Source: a virus
Length of the DNA stretch: 31,278 nt
Reading direction: 5' to 3' (one strand)
Virus record (IMG/VR): IMGVR_UViG_3300049046_000061
Span: 1 to 31,278 of that record
Part shown: in pieces, positions 20,049-27,257 of the stretch
How positions within the stretch are numbered: the stretch's first letter is position 1
Layout of the letters: each line of letters starts with the position of its first letter
Translations under genes and position numbers: made by a program
The notes under the pieces: model-generated
What the model saw: only the letters and a program-made list of their open reading frames with translations
Database searches by the model: none
What the model was told of the DNA's origin: nothing

Positions 20049-21551
20049 TTATTTTGTCGTTAAAGGCGTAGCTATGAATGAGTACCCTGTAATCTCCGCA
20101 CCACCTGTGCTTTCTATCCTAAATGTCACTTCCTTGTGGGTAGCAAAACTTGCTCCCGTACTTTCAATGTTTAGAAACGTCCTAGAAAGCGCCCCGACGG
20201 TGCTTAGCGTCCCTATCGTAGTAAAACTGGTATCGGAATTATTCTTGTATTTAACTGTTACCGCTCCGCCTGTAGGAATGGGAGCGGTGTGTATCTGAAA
20301 CTCGTCGAGCTTCTTTGTAAGAGCGGGCGCACCTGAATCGTATATCTGGCTTTCATACACGGACGTAAAAGCGTAGGTAGCGGCGTCGTGGGTCTTGTCT
20401 ACGCTTCCGTCTCCGCTATGAGCGATGAAGAAGTAATTGGCTGCAGTTCCAAATCCCTGAATGCCTGATGTGTTAATGTTTTCATCAATGATGTCGAGGG
20501 TTAAAGAGAAGCTATAGCCGCTATTCTTTCTTCCAAACGACCAAATACCTTCGTTGTAGGTAGTTCCTGCGGAGTTGGTCATAATCTTGGCCGCCCAGAA
20601 TAGACGGTTGTTCTTAACCGCTTTTGAAGTAGGAATGGTCTTACCTGTAAGAGCTTGGGTAAATATCTCTTTGAGTACCTGTGCCGCGCCTCCCGTGTAC
20701 CCCCGGACGATCATAGACCCCTTACCTGCCCCCGTAGCGTTATTCAAATAGAGGTCAGAGACACCTACCAAAAGACCCTCGACCACTTCGAGAATGCGTA
20801 AATCCCCCTCACCCCAGTCTACCGTCTCGGCAAAAAGGTCAGACGATAGGTTCCAAATGAATACTTTAGACTGACCGTTAAATGATGACTTGGGTGAACA
20901 GCCGATAGCCATGTAGCTTCCGTAGTTCGCCAGAGAAGTGATCTTATAGGTATCAGGTACAGTTTTAGCACTGTCGGTCACCGTGCCCCCTGGTGCAATT
21001 CTTACAATGACGTTGTTGTATGCCATATACGCATTACCGTCGGCGGCGATGATGCCGTTTGCTACCGAGGTAATCGTCGCTCCTACTGTGGCGGCAGCGT
21101 TCGTGATACTCGGAGAGCCTGAAAGCACTCCCCACTTAAAGAGCGAAGTAGTACCCTGAAAACCCCAGAGATAGTCCTTGTATTCAAAGAAACAGCCGTT
21201 TAATACTGCCCCGTTACCCTCGGATGAGGCAGGGAGAGTCCATTCACCTGTAGTAGCGTCGGCCTTATAGACTATCTTGGTCAATCCTCCACTGGTCTGC
21301 CCTAGACCATAGAGCTTTGTTGAAGCTGAGGCATAGACGGAATCCCTCACCAAGTATTGTTTTAGGTCGGTAGCCGATACGCTTGTTTCTGTGTCAGTTT
21401 CGAGTGACCTGTAAGGAATCAACCTATTAGGCTGGGAGAAGATGTCGAAGTGACGAGTTATTTGAAACTCGTTAACGGAAGGTTTGCGCGGGTCATCAGA
21501 GATGCCTCCATTAAAGTTACGTATTGTAGTTGTAATGGGTTTGTAGGACAT
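20049..21551 (-). CDS. propeller-like tail protein
   Basis: The protein has 500 residues. The N-terminal segment NFNGGISDDPRKPSVNEFQITRHFDIFSQPNRLIPYRSLETD is of a kind I recall from small phages, and the rest is beta-rich with repeated W-G and Y-strand elements (YKDYLWGFQGTTSLFKWG, YGSYMAIGCSPKS, NNRLFWAAKIM), suggesting blades of a beta-propeller. The C-terminal domain (SDTSFTTIGTLSTVGALSRTF...) looks like a beta-sandwich. A role in the tail tube or hub of a short-tailed phage fits the position. No catalytic residues are apparent. Confidence 0.55.
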   Translation of the reverse strand: MSYKPITTTIRNFNGGISDDPRKPSVNEFQITRHFDIFSQPNRLIPYRSLETDTETSVSATDLKQYLVRDSVYASASTKLYGLGQTSGGLTKIVYKADATTGEWTLPASSEGNGAVLNGCFFEYKDYLWGFQGTTSLFKWGVLSGSPSITNAAATVGATITSVANGIIAADGNAYMAYNNVIVRIAPGGTVTDSAKTVPDTYKITSLANYGSYMAIGCSPKSSFNGQSKVFIWNLSSDLFAETVDWGEGDLRILEVVEGLLVGVSDLYLNNATGAGKGSMIVRGYTGGAAQVLKEIFTQALTGKTIPTSKAVKNNRLFWAAKIMTNSAGTTYNEGIWSFGRKNSGYSFSLTLDIIDENINTSGIQGFGTAANYFFIAHSGDGSVDKTHDAATYAFTSVYESQIYDSGAPALTKKLDEFQIHTAPIPTGGAVTVKYKNNSDTSFTTIGTLSTVGALSRTFLNIESTGASFATHKEVTFRIESTGGAEITGYSFIATPLTTK

Positions 21552-22498
21552 TATCGTGAATATGAAGCGGCAATGAACTCAAAGTTGTTCTGTGCGGCCG
21601 TTGAGTTATTAGATGTTGAAAACTGGGCTAGGGCTGATGCGGTATCTGGCAAATTAGTCGCTAGATTTGTTGCCGATGACCAAGTGCCGCCATTTTTTCT
21701 CCAGTAGTAGTCAATGCTAGATGAGCCGTTTATTTTCAGCATTACGTCTACTTGGTCTGTAGTCGCAATTGTTGTTAAAGCGGAACTTGCAGTTTCTGTT
21801 GAACCATTACCTTGGGTTGCATACAAAGAAGCTACACCCGCCGCCGCTAATACCTTAAATCCACAATGGTCAGTAGTATATGTGTGCCCCGTGCCATCCT
21901 TAGTCACAACACCCAAACCCATATACGAACTGCCAGTAGTACCTATTGTATTTTGATAAAACGACGTTGCAAACACTGGACTTCCCGCAAAAACATTTCC
22001 AGCGGCTAGACTAAATATATTCATTGTAACTCCTGCCGCACGTCCTCCTGTAGCCGAGGTTTCCAGTATTAAACCTGTTGCAGAATAAGAGTTTGTTCCT
22101 GAATTATTTATTGCAGTGAATCGTGCCGCCGTTTCAAATAATGTACTAATAACCAACATTTTAGGGGCGAGACTTGTTCCGCTTAATTTTGCTGGCGTAA
22201 CAACTAATTTAGCCCCTGTGGCCCCTGTAGCGGTTCCAGCGATCATTTCTGCGTCAGTAGCCTCCTCAACAAGTCCTTTCACTGTTTCCGAAGCGTTTGC
22301 TCCTACAACACTATCGGTATATGCCTTCGCCGCTTTTTGGGTAGCTACTTTCGCATCAGAGTTGGCAGCCATTGCCGTATCTGTATCGAGTACCGAAGTC
22401 TCCATCTTATCTGTATTAAGATTAGAGAAGTTGGTGTTTATGTCTGTACGGCTGTTCGTGATGAGATCAGTCGATTGTATTGTTACGATAGTACTCAT
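21551..22498 (-). CDS. tail fibre with phage-type repeats
   Basis: This 315-residue protein begins MSTIVTIQSTDLITNSRTDIN, with a 'NTNFSNLNTDK' stretch common at the start of fibres. It then has ATDAEMIAGTATGATGAKLVVTPAKL (about 92-117), a phage fibre repeat that alternates Asp/Ala and Thr. The C-terminal half is a beta-rich, jelly-roll-like head (TDQVDVMLKINGSSSIDYYW..). The stop abuts the propeller gene start and its ATG overlaps the stop of the 22495 gene. It is a likely host-recognition fibre or spike. Confidence 0.6.
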   Translation of the reverse strand: MSTIVTIQSTDLITNSRTDINTNFSNLNTDKMETSVLDTDTAMAANSDAKVATQKAAKAYTDSVVGANASETVKGLVEEATDAEMIAGTATGATGAKLVVTPAKLSGTSLAPKMLVISTLFETAARFTAINNSGTNSYSATGLILETSATGGRAAGVTMNIFSLAAGNVFAGSPVFATSFYQNTIGTTGSSYMGLGVVTKDGTGHTYTTDHCGFKVLAAAGVASLYATQGNGSTETASSALTTIATTDQVDVMLKINGSSSIDYYWRKNGGTWSSATNLATNLPDTASALAQFSTSNNSTAAQNNFEFIAASYSR

Positions 22499-22689
22499 GA
22501 TGGTTTGTCGAGGTTAGTAATAACCGTTGTCGGTCTAGCCGTCGGTGTTATAAACGACCCTGACTCTGCCCATGTGCGGGTCTCTGCCGCCCACGTAGTA
22601 GTGATGATGGCCCACGTCTCACCAGACGGAACCCTGGTGGTATTCGTGATAGTTGTCGTAGGTCTGTCTGTGTTTGTAATTACCGTCAT
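22495..22689 (-). CDS. Thr-rich small repeat protein
   Basis: A 64-residue frame with two similar halves: MTVITNTDRPTTTITNTTR and later TPTARPTTVITNLDKPS, separated by a Trp-containing segment (GETWAIITTTWAAETRTW). The ATGA overlap with the fibre gene supports it as real. The tandem R-P-T-T-x-I-T-N motif suggests a short repeated strand that may attach to the fibre. No family is recognised. Confidence 0.5.
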   Translation of the reverse strand: MTVITNTDRPTTTITNTTRVPSGETWAIITTTWAAETRTWAESGSFITPTARPTTVITNLDKPS

Positions 22690-22690
22690 A

Positions 22691-23419
22691 TTAGAAAGAT
22701 GTGTTTATGTACCGAATCTCCTGTGAGGGAGTAAAGACTACTTCTTCATCGGGGTTTCGATTCTCAAAATACTGTATTACTCTCGCTTCTTCCCTTTGTC
22801 TTTCTGCGGCCAATACTGCCGTATTCGGTAGACCCAGTGTAAAAGCACCGTCATAAGCCGAAGCGATGACATACCCTCTGTGAAGTACAGGGGCCACACC
22901 TGGAGCCGTGGTAGTGCTTGCAGAAGTAAAGACTGGTGGCATACGCTGGAAGTAGAACTTTAATCCTGCTGAAACTGTCGCGGAAGGTTTCTTGTCCAAC
23001 CTAATGATGTTATCCGAAATCTTGTCGTACTCCGTAGGGTCTCCCGTATCCTGTCCGAAAGTAGAAATGTCGTAAGTCTGGTCATTTCTGTCGGTAGGAA
23101 TGAGTTTTTCATACCTACCATTTCTTAGGATAGAAATGCCTAAAAGGGTGAGGATTGCGTTACCTTGTAAATCGGTGAGAAAGGCATAATCCGATTGCGC
23201 TGCTGTGAGAGTGGCTGTGCCTTCGGGGAGTTTTTCATGATTCGTGTTGTCCCACTGAAATCTTTTATCTGCGCCAATTGCATAACCCGTTACAAAGTCA
23301 TCCCAATTATTTACAGAGTTAACTACTTTGGCGATAGGCCACTGTGTAGAGTCAACGCCCATCATAGAGATGGTCTGCTGGAAGATTCCTGTGTTAGTTA
23401 CATTAAAGGGGATAGACAT
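22691..23419 (-). CDS. putative neck / head-tail connector protein
   Basis: The protein has 242 residues, beginning MSIPFNVTNTGIFQQTISMMG. It contains DSTQWPIAKVVNSVNNWDDFV, DKRFQWDNTNHEKLPEGTATLTAAQSDYAF and a helical C-terminus (LAAERQREEARVIQYFENRN). The order after MCP and before fibres, and the W-x-D/N pattern, fit a tail tube or adaptor protein of short-tailed phages (gp11- or gp4-like role); this is from context and not a firm family match. Confidence 0.5.
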   Translation of the reverse strand: MSIPFNVTNTGIFQQTISMMGVDSTQWPIAKVVNSVNNWDDFVTGYAIGADKRFQWDNTNHEKLPEGTATLTAAQSDYAFLTDLQGNAILTLLGISILRNGRYEKLIPTDRNDQTYDISTFGQDTGDPTEYDKISDNIIRLDKKPSATVSAGLKFYFQRMPPVFTSASTTTAPGVAPVLHRGYVIASAYDGAFTLGLPNTAVLAAERQREEARVIQYFENRNPDEEVVFTPSQEIRYINTSF

Positions 23420-23420
23420 G

Positions 23421-24059
23421 TTATTTTGTGGTTACAAATGATTCCTCTGGCGGAGCTTGATAAACGAATTCCCCTAAATGGCCCACTGGAATGGTGGGGT
23501 CACAATATACAGATATTCCAGCAGCTCTGGCTTTTGCACAAAATGTCCCGTCTTCTCCGTTCTTAACTTGACCATTCTTGTCTACCGTGAAGGCAAAGTA
23601 AGGAGCTTTGATCGTCTTAAAGACACCCATGTTGATCAGAGCAACGCCCGTACCGACGAAGTAAGCCTCAAAGAGCGTATTAGGTATTCTCATCTCAAAA
23701 GCGGTGTGCCTGTCGGGGTGCATGTACTCGCCCTTAGAATCCATCAGGCCGACTGTAGAGGAGGGGGGGAGGCATCTTGAGTAGGAGTTGACCCCAACGA
23801 TGTCCCTGTGAGCGTTTAGGAGCCTTTGAAGGGTGTCTGTAGGGAAAGTCATGTCATCATCTACGAAGAAAAGGTAGTCTGACTGGTTTCTTTGAGCTTG
23901 GATGACACAGTAGTTCCTATTCTCCGCGATGGTGTAGCCGCGCTCTGCTACGAGAACACGAAAGTCGATGTCTTTATGAAAGTTCACCAAGTCTAAAAGA
24001 CACTGGACTGTTTTGGGTCGGATTCCTCGATTTGTACAAACTGCAAGTGTGATTTTCAT
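23421..24059 (-). CDS. GT-A type glycosyltransferase
   Basis: The start is taken at the ATG at 24057-24059 (MKITLAVCTNRGIRP), nine codons inside the longest frame. The 212-residue product has a Rossmann-like opening, AERGYTIAENRNYCVIQAQ, then DYLFFVDDDMTFP at about 61-73, a D-x-D-type metal and sugar-nucleotide site. Near the end GEDGTFCAKARAAGISVYCDP and VGHLGEF provide the E-D acceptor-side residues typical of family-2-like transferases. There is no membrane segment. It lies inside the structural cassette next to Ser/Thr-rich secreted proteins, so it could glycosylate virion or surface proteins. The substrate is not visible. Confidence 0.7.
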   Translation of the reverse strand: MKITLAVCTNRGIRPKTVQCLLDLVNFHKDIDFRVLVAERGYTIAENRNYCVIQAQRNQSDYLFFVDDDMTFPTDTLQRLLNAHRDIVGVNSYSRCLPPSSTVGLMDSKGEYMHPDRHTAFEMRIPNTLFEAYFVGTGVALINMGVFKTIKAPYFAFTVDKNGQVKNGEDGTFCAKARAAGISVYCDPTIPVGHLGEFVYQAPPEESFVTTK

Positions 24060-24120
24060 GTTTAATTTGCTAATCCCTGCCCCCAAAGGAGCAGAGTTAG
24101 AAAACTAAGCTGTCGATAAG

Positions 24121-24732
24121 CTAGTTCACTATGAATTTCGCGTTACATCCACCTGTCGGACTAAATACGTTCGTTACCCCTCCTTTCATGTTAACTACCA
24201 AGTAGTTATTAGGCGGGAAGATCACAGCATCGGCCGCAATCGCTGTGGTCGAAGCCACAATGGTTGCCTTAGCATTTGCTGCAATCAAATATGTTGACCC
24301 TATCTGCGTAGTCGTTGCACCTGTATTTACTGACCTTGCAAAGTCAACAATACTTGCGGTGGTCGAACTTACATCAAACTTTGCAGAAGCAAAGACCAAT
24401 GTACTTGTCGAGTAAGGGCTTTTAATCGAACAGACCGTAGTGGTTGCCTGATTGAACCTCACATTACGCGGAGCGCTGATGACACCGTTATCGTTGTAAT
24501 AGTCGAAGAATGAATCAGGACCAGCTACCGAACCGAGAGTCGGTGAAGGGGTTACGGTGCGAACGGTAGTGACACCGTCAACTCCATTCCTTCCTGGAAC
24601 TCCTTGCTCACCTTTTGGGCCTTGAGGGCCAACTGGCCCCTGTGACACTGGATTAGAGCGAAACCCCAAACCTACTCCTATGATTGCGATGATCGCCACC
24701 ACAATCAGTCCCACATTGTATGATTTAGTCAT
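24121..24732 (-). CDS. membrane-anchored collagen-like protein
   Basis: The protein has 203 residues. A hydrophobic N-terminal segment (residues 8-24, GLIVVAIIAIIGVGLGF) is followed by a short Gly-X-Y region (31-53, QGPVGPQGPKGEQGVPGRNG) and a Thr-rich beta domain with two Cys (VCSIKSP and GGCNAKF) that may pair. The look is of a host-type envelope protein. It is directly downstream of MCP and next to the glycosyltransferase, so it could be a displayed surface protein or a decoration. It shares the anchor-plus-domain style with 26457-26882. Confidence 0.6.
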   Translation of the reverse strand: MTKSYNVGLIVVAIIAIIGVGLGFRSNPVSQGPVGPQGPKGEQGVPGRNGVDGVTTVRTVTPSPTLGSVAGPDSFFDYYNDNGVISAPRNVRFNQATTTVCSIKSPYSTSTLVFASAKFDVSSTTASIVDFARSVNTGATTTQIGSTYLIAANAKATIVASTTAIAADAVIFPPNNYLVVNMKGGVTNVFSPTGGCNAKFIVN

Positions 24733-24760
24733 GTTGTGATTGTGATTTTAATGGTTGCGA

Positions 24761-25654
24761 TTAAGGCGTTGCGACGTTTACGTCAAAGAGCAAGGCTGTA
24801 AGACCTGCCTTCGGGTTAAAGCCGTAGTCCAAGCGAGCTTCCCAGCTTACGCCAGAGAGCGGACCATCAGCACTGACTGCGTTCGGATTGAAGTGAATCT
24901 TTCCGTAAGTAGACTTCAAGAGTCCTACTTGCTGGAGTTTGCGTACCCCTGCGAACACATGGTTTGCAGTGTGAGACTCGGAGACGTAGTGGAATACGCC
25001 GAATGCGTACTTACCAATGCCGTCTGCATCCATGATGCCGTCTCGGAGAGCCTGGTCAGCAAAGGTGTAACCCTGTGCAGCCATTGATTCTTCGAGCTTC
25101 TCGAAGTCCTCTGGCCTCCAAACGATGAAGATGCCGTTTCTGCGTGCGAGCTTCGTACCCTTAGCCTTGATAATCTCACGCTTGATAGCGCGAGTGATGT
25201 TGTCGACGTTGGCTACCGAGACAGTGATCTGTCCAGTACCGAGGCCGAGCGCACCACCACCTGTATCACCGAAGTCTGTCCAACCAGCGAACTGTGCAAG
25301 GACCAAGTCCTCGACACGCTCGTTGATAAGGTCGCCCTGACGTGCGCCGTGTTCTGCTGCGCTTGCGAGTGAACCCTGTGCGAGGTCTGCACGGTCTTGG
25401 AAGACTGACACAATATCCATCGCATTGATGGTCAGAGTGTCGTTAGTAAGAGCAAAGTCGGAGTGGGTGTAAGCCGTTCCGCGTGTTCCTGACTGGAGCG
25501 AATATTCCGTAGACATGTACGGGAGATTCAAAATCTGCGTGTCTGAATAGATCACTTCGCAAATCTCTTTCCAGTTGGTCGGACCTGTAAGACGGTCCTG
25601 CAACTTGGTTGCCCACACTTGCTGGTATGTACCAGTATTGTAAGTATTAGCCAT
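24761..25654 (-). CDS. major capsid protein, HK97-like
   Basis: The 297-residue protein starts MANTYNTGTYQQVWATKLQD and contains typical features: an N-arm, a SDTQILNLPYMSTEYS beta region, an E-loop-like GTRGTAYTHSDFALTNDTLTI, a spine-like helix (NVDNITRAIKREIIKAKGTKL) and an A-domain with GIFIVWRPEDFEKLEE and VKY-like strands. Its place just after an acidic scaffold and after the portal gene is the usual head-module order. About 33 kDa is a usual size. No protease is seen, so maturation may rely on the scaffold leaving rather than cleavage. Confidence 0.75.
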   Translation of the reverse strand: MANTYNTGTYQQVWATKLQDRLTGPTNWKEICEVIYSDTQILNLPYMSTEYSLQSGTRGTAYTHSDFALTNDTLTINAMDIVSVFQDRADLAQGSLASAAEHGARQGDLINERVEDLVLAQFAGWTDFGDTGGGALGLGTGQITVSVANVDNITRAIKREIIKAKGTKLARRNGIFIVWRPEDFEKLEESMAAQGYTFADQALRDGIMDADGIGKYAFGVFHYVSESHTANHVFAGVRKLQQVGLLKSTYGKIHFNPNAVSADGPLSGVSWEARLDYGFNPKAGLTALLFDVNVATP

Positions 25655-25689
25655 TAATATTAGTTAGAGTTCTTAATGGCCGAACTGTT

Positions 25690-26256
25690 CTATTTGGTTG
25701 AGACTGATGGCCCTTGAAAGAGGGGTTTTACCTCCTCGGCTGTGATAGCGTCGATGACCTTGTTCCTAGTGGCGAAGTCGTCGGGCATTACACCCGTTTC
25801 CTTGAACTGCGCTACTGCATAGTCAACGTCCGTTACTCCAGTCTGACTCGATCGGTTCTTCCCTTTGACTACAGAGTTGGCGGTTTCCTTCGCTTCTCTA
25901 AGAGAGGCCAAATCCTGGTTAAAGAATTTGTTTTCTGCGAGGTCGAGGACTGTTTTACCATTTGCTATGTATTCACGGGCAAGAGCGATCTCATCCTTTC
26001 CTTTGAGGCCTACCATCGAGTTGAGGTAAGCAATCGCACCCAAATCTAACTCGTTCGGCTTGGAAGATGTCTTAGCTTCTTGGTCGAGGCCGTGCTTCTT
26101 TCGCAAGCGTGCGGCTCTGCCTTCGAAGTATTCGATCTCCTCCTGTGGGGTTCTTTTAGGCTTCTCCACTACTGGAGTTTCCTCGGTGTTCCCCTCTCCC
26201 GCTTCGTTAGTGTCTTCCGTGTCGTTAACGATAACTTCACCTTCGTCATTTTCCAT
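25690..26256 (-). CDS. putative scaffolding protein
   Basis: The 188-residue protein has a strongly acidic N-terminus (MENDEGEVIVNDTEDTNEAG) and long charged helices (EEIEYFEGRAARLRKKHGLD), and ends AEEVKPLFQGPSVSTK. This and its position immediately before MCP are typical of scaffolds that assemble the procapsid and then leave. It follows a terminator pair and likely has its own promoter (26303-26311). Confidence 0.65.
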   Translation of the reverse strand: MENDEGEVIVNDTEDTNEAGEGNTEETPVVEKPKRTPQEEIEYFEGRAARLRKKHGLDQEAKTSSKPNELDLGAIAYLNSMVGLKGKDEIALAREYIANGKTVLDLAENKFFNQDLASLREAKETANSVVKGKNRSSQTGVTDVDYAVAQFKETGVMPDDFATRNKVIDAITAEEVKPLFQGPSVSTK

Positions 26257-26302
26257 ATAAAATGTATAAATTATTTATTCGATTGCTTGTATCGAGAAGC
26301 AT

Positions 26303-26311
26303 ATTAAATCA
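26303..26311 (-). promoter_or_regulatory. candidate promoter for scaffold-MCP unit
   Basis: The minus strand reads TGA-TTTAAT, an extended -10 with five of six bases, 47 bases before the scaffold ATG. The -35 is weak. Because two terminators precede it, some promoter is expected here. Confidence 0.4.
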
Positions 26312-26330
26312 CTTTAACGGTGAGTGAGAA

Positions 26331-26362
26331 CGAAAAACCGACTGCTTTGTGAGCAATCGGTT
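26331..26362 (-). terminator. rho-independent terminator, minus strand
   Basis: AACCGATTGCT pairs with AGCAGTCGGTT (26336-26346 with 26352-26362, one G-U), then TTTTT on the minus strand. It ends transcripts from the genes at 26457-29088. Confidence 0.75.
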
Positions 26363-26378
26363 GATGTCCTAGGTATGG

Positions 26379-26443
26379 AAAACTTCTACATAAACCACAT
26401 CTAGGGCATCGGCCGATTGCCCCAAAACATGTAGAAGTTTTTT
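26379..26443. terminator. 13-bp bidirectional hairpin with inner palindrome
   Basis: AAAACTTCTACAT (26379-26391) pairs perfectly with ATGTAGAAGTTTT (26429-26441). The loop contains a second stem, GGGCA/TGCCC (26404-26422), around the palindrome ATCGGCCGAT (26408-26417). The plus side ends in TTTTTT. It is unusually elaborate for a terminator and lies just before the terminator at 26331-26362. Confidence 0.6.
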
Positions 26444-26456
26444 AATTGTCAGAGAA

Positions 26457-26882
26457 CTACTGCCACGTAATCGTACTCGTTCCTATGTTCGTCGAACCCG
26501 TACACACCGCCAAAAGTCCCCTATTGAATACTACGTTAAGCGGATAAGCGCCTTCTGCAAGCGAAGCGGGAATCGTGATATCCATGACTGTTGAGGTTGC
26601 ATAGTGACCGTGATTAGTGGACGTTGCATCAACCAGTCGAATTGACCCTGCTGTTTCGGTAAGGATAATAACTGAACTCAACGTTCCAAAACCATTCTTT
26701 AAGAGCTTCTGACGCGGCCCACCTGCGGCGCAGGTCGCATCCCAAGTAGAATCGGTAGACGTGGCAATGTTGTCGTTAACAGCATTACCAACTTTAAGGC
26801 CTTCTCCACTCTTTGGAACAATGAAATAAACCCCGATTAAGACCAGAACCACTGTTACTATTGTAGATAATACGTTTTTCAT
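26457..26882 (-). CDS. membrane-anchored small surface protein
   Basis: The protein has 141 residues: a hydrophobic N-terminal anchor (residues 4-23, VLSTIVTVVLVLIGVYFIVP) followed by a polar, Thr-rich beta domain. This includes STWDATCAAGGPRQKLL, HGHYATSTVMDITIP and a second Cys in AVCTGSTNIGT. The composition and 'ATST' style match host-type secreted proteins. Its stop lies before two terminators, so it ends a transcription unit. The function is unknown; surface decoration or exclusion is possible. Confidence 0.6.
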   Translation of the reverse strand: MKNVLSTIVTVVLVLIGVYFIVPKSGEGLKVGNAVNDNIATSTDSTWDATCAAGGPRQKLLKNGFGTLSSVIILTETAGSIRLVDATSTNHGHYATSTVMDITIPASLAEGAYPLNVVFNRGLLAVCTGSTNIGTSTITWQ

Positions 26883-27241
26883 TCTGTTGGATTATTTTTA
26901 ATATCTGTATCCTGTTCGACCTTTTTGATCTCTTTCATCTCCTCGATCTCGCTGAATCCTGACTCAACCAACTGTACTGCGTAGGTCAGCGCGCGGATAT
27001 TCTGACCCAGTTCCTCATCCGTTCTGTCAGACTTCCCTTGGGCGGCGGGCCATGCGAGGTTGAGAGCGTAGTTTATGTTTCCTTTGAAGGGTTCGCCCTT
27101 CTTAAATGTGCCGTGAGCGAGAGCGACGGCCAGTACATACTTCTTGACGGCCTCAAAAGCCATCTTGTCCTGAGCAAAAGCGATAACCTTGTCCAGTTCT
27201 ATCTCATTCAATACTTCTTTACTTAAATTTTGTGCGTCCAT
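26879..27241 (-). CDS. hypothetical helical protein
   Basis: This 120-residue protein is largely helical (NEIELDKVIAFAQDKMAFEAVKKYVLAVALAHG), with a central loop GEPFKGNINYALNLAWPAAQ and an acidic/Lys-rich C-terminal tail. It overlaps the next gene as ATGA. It lies between portal and scaffold, where small head-completion or host-interaction proteins often sit. No family is recognised. Confidence 0.55.
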   Translation of the reverse strand: MDAQNLSKEVLNEIELDKVIAFAQDKMAFEAVKKYVLAVALAHGTFKKGEPFKGNINYALNLAWPAAQGKSDRTDEELGQNIRALTYAVQLVESGFSEIEEMKEIKKVEQDTDIKNNPTE

Positions 27242-27251
27242 AGTTGTGTAT

Positions 27252-27257
27252 ATTATA
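27252..27257 (-). promoter_or_regulatory. perfect -10 hexamer at portal gene end
   Basis: TATAAT on the minus strand overlaps the portal stop codon, 11 bases before the next ATG. No good -35 is seen at normal spacing; TTAACC at 15 bases is the best. Confidence 0.3.
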
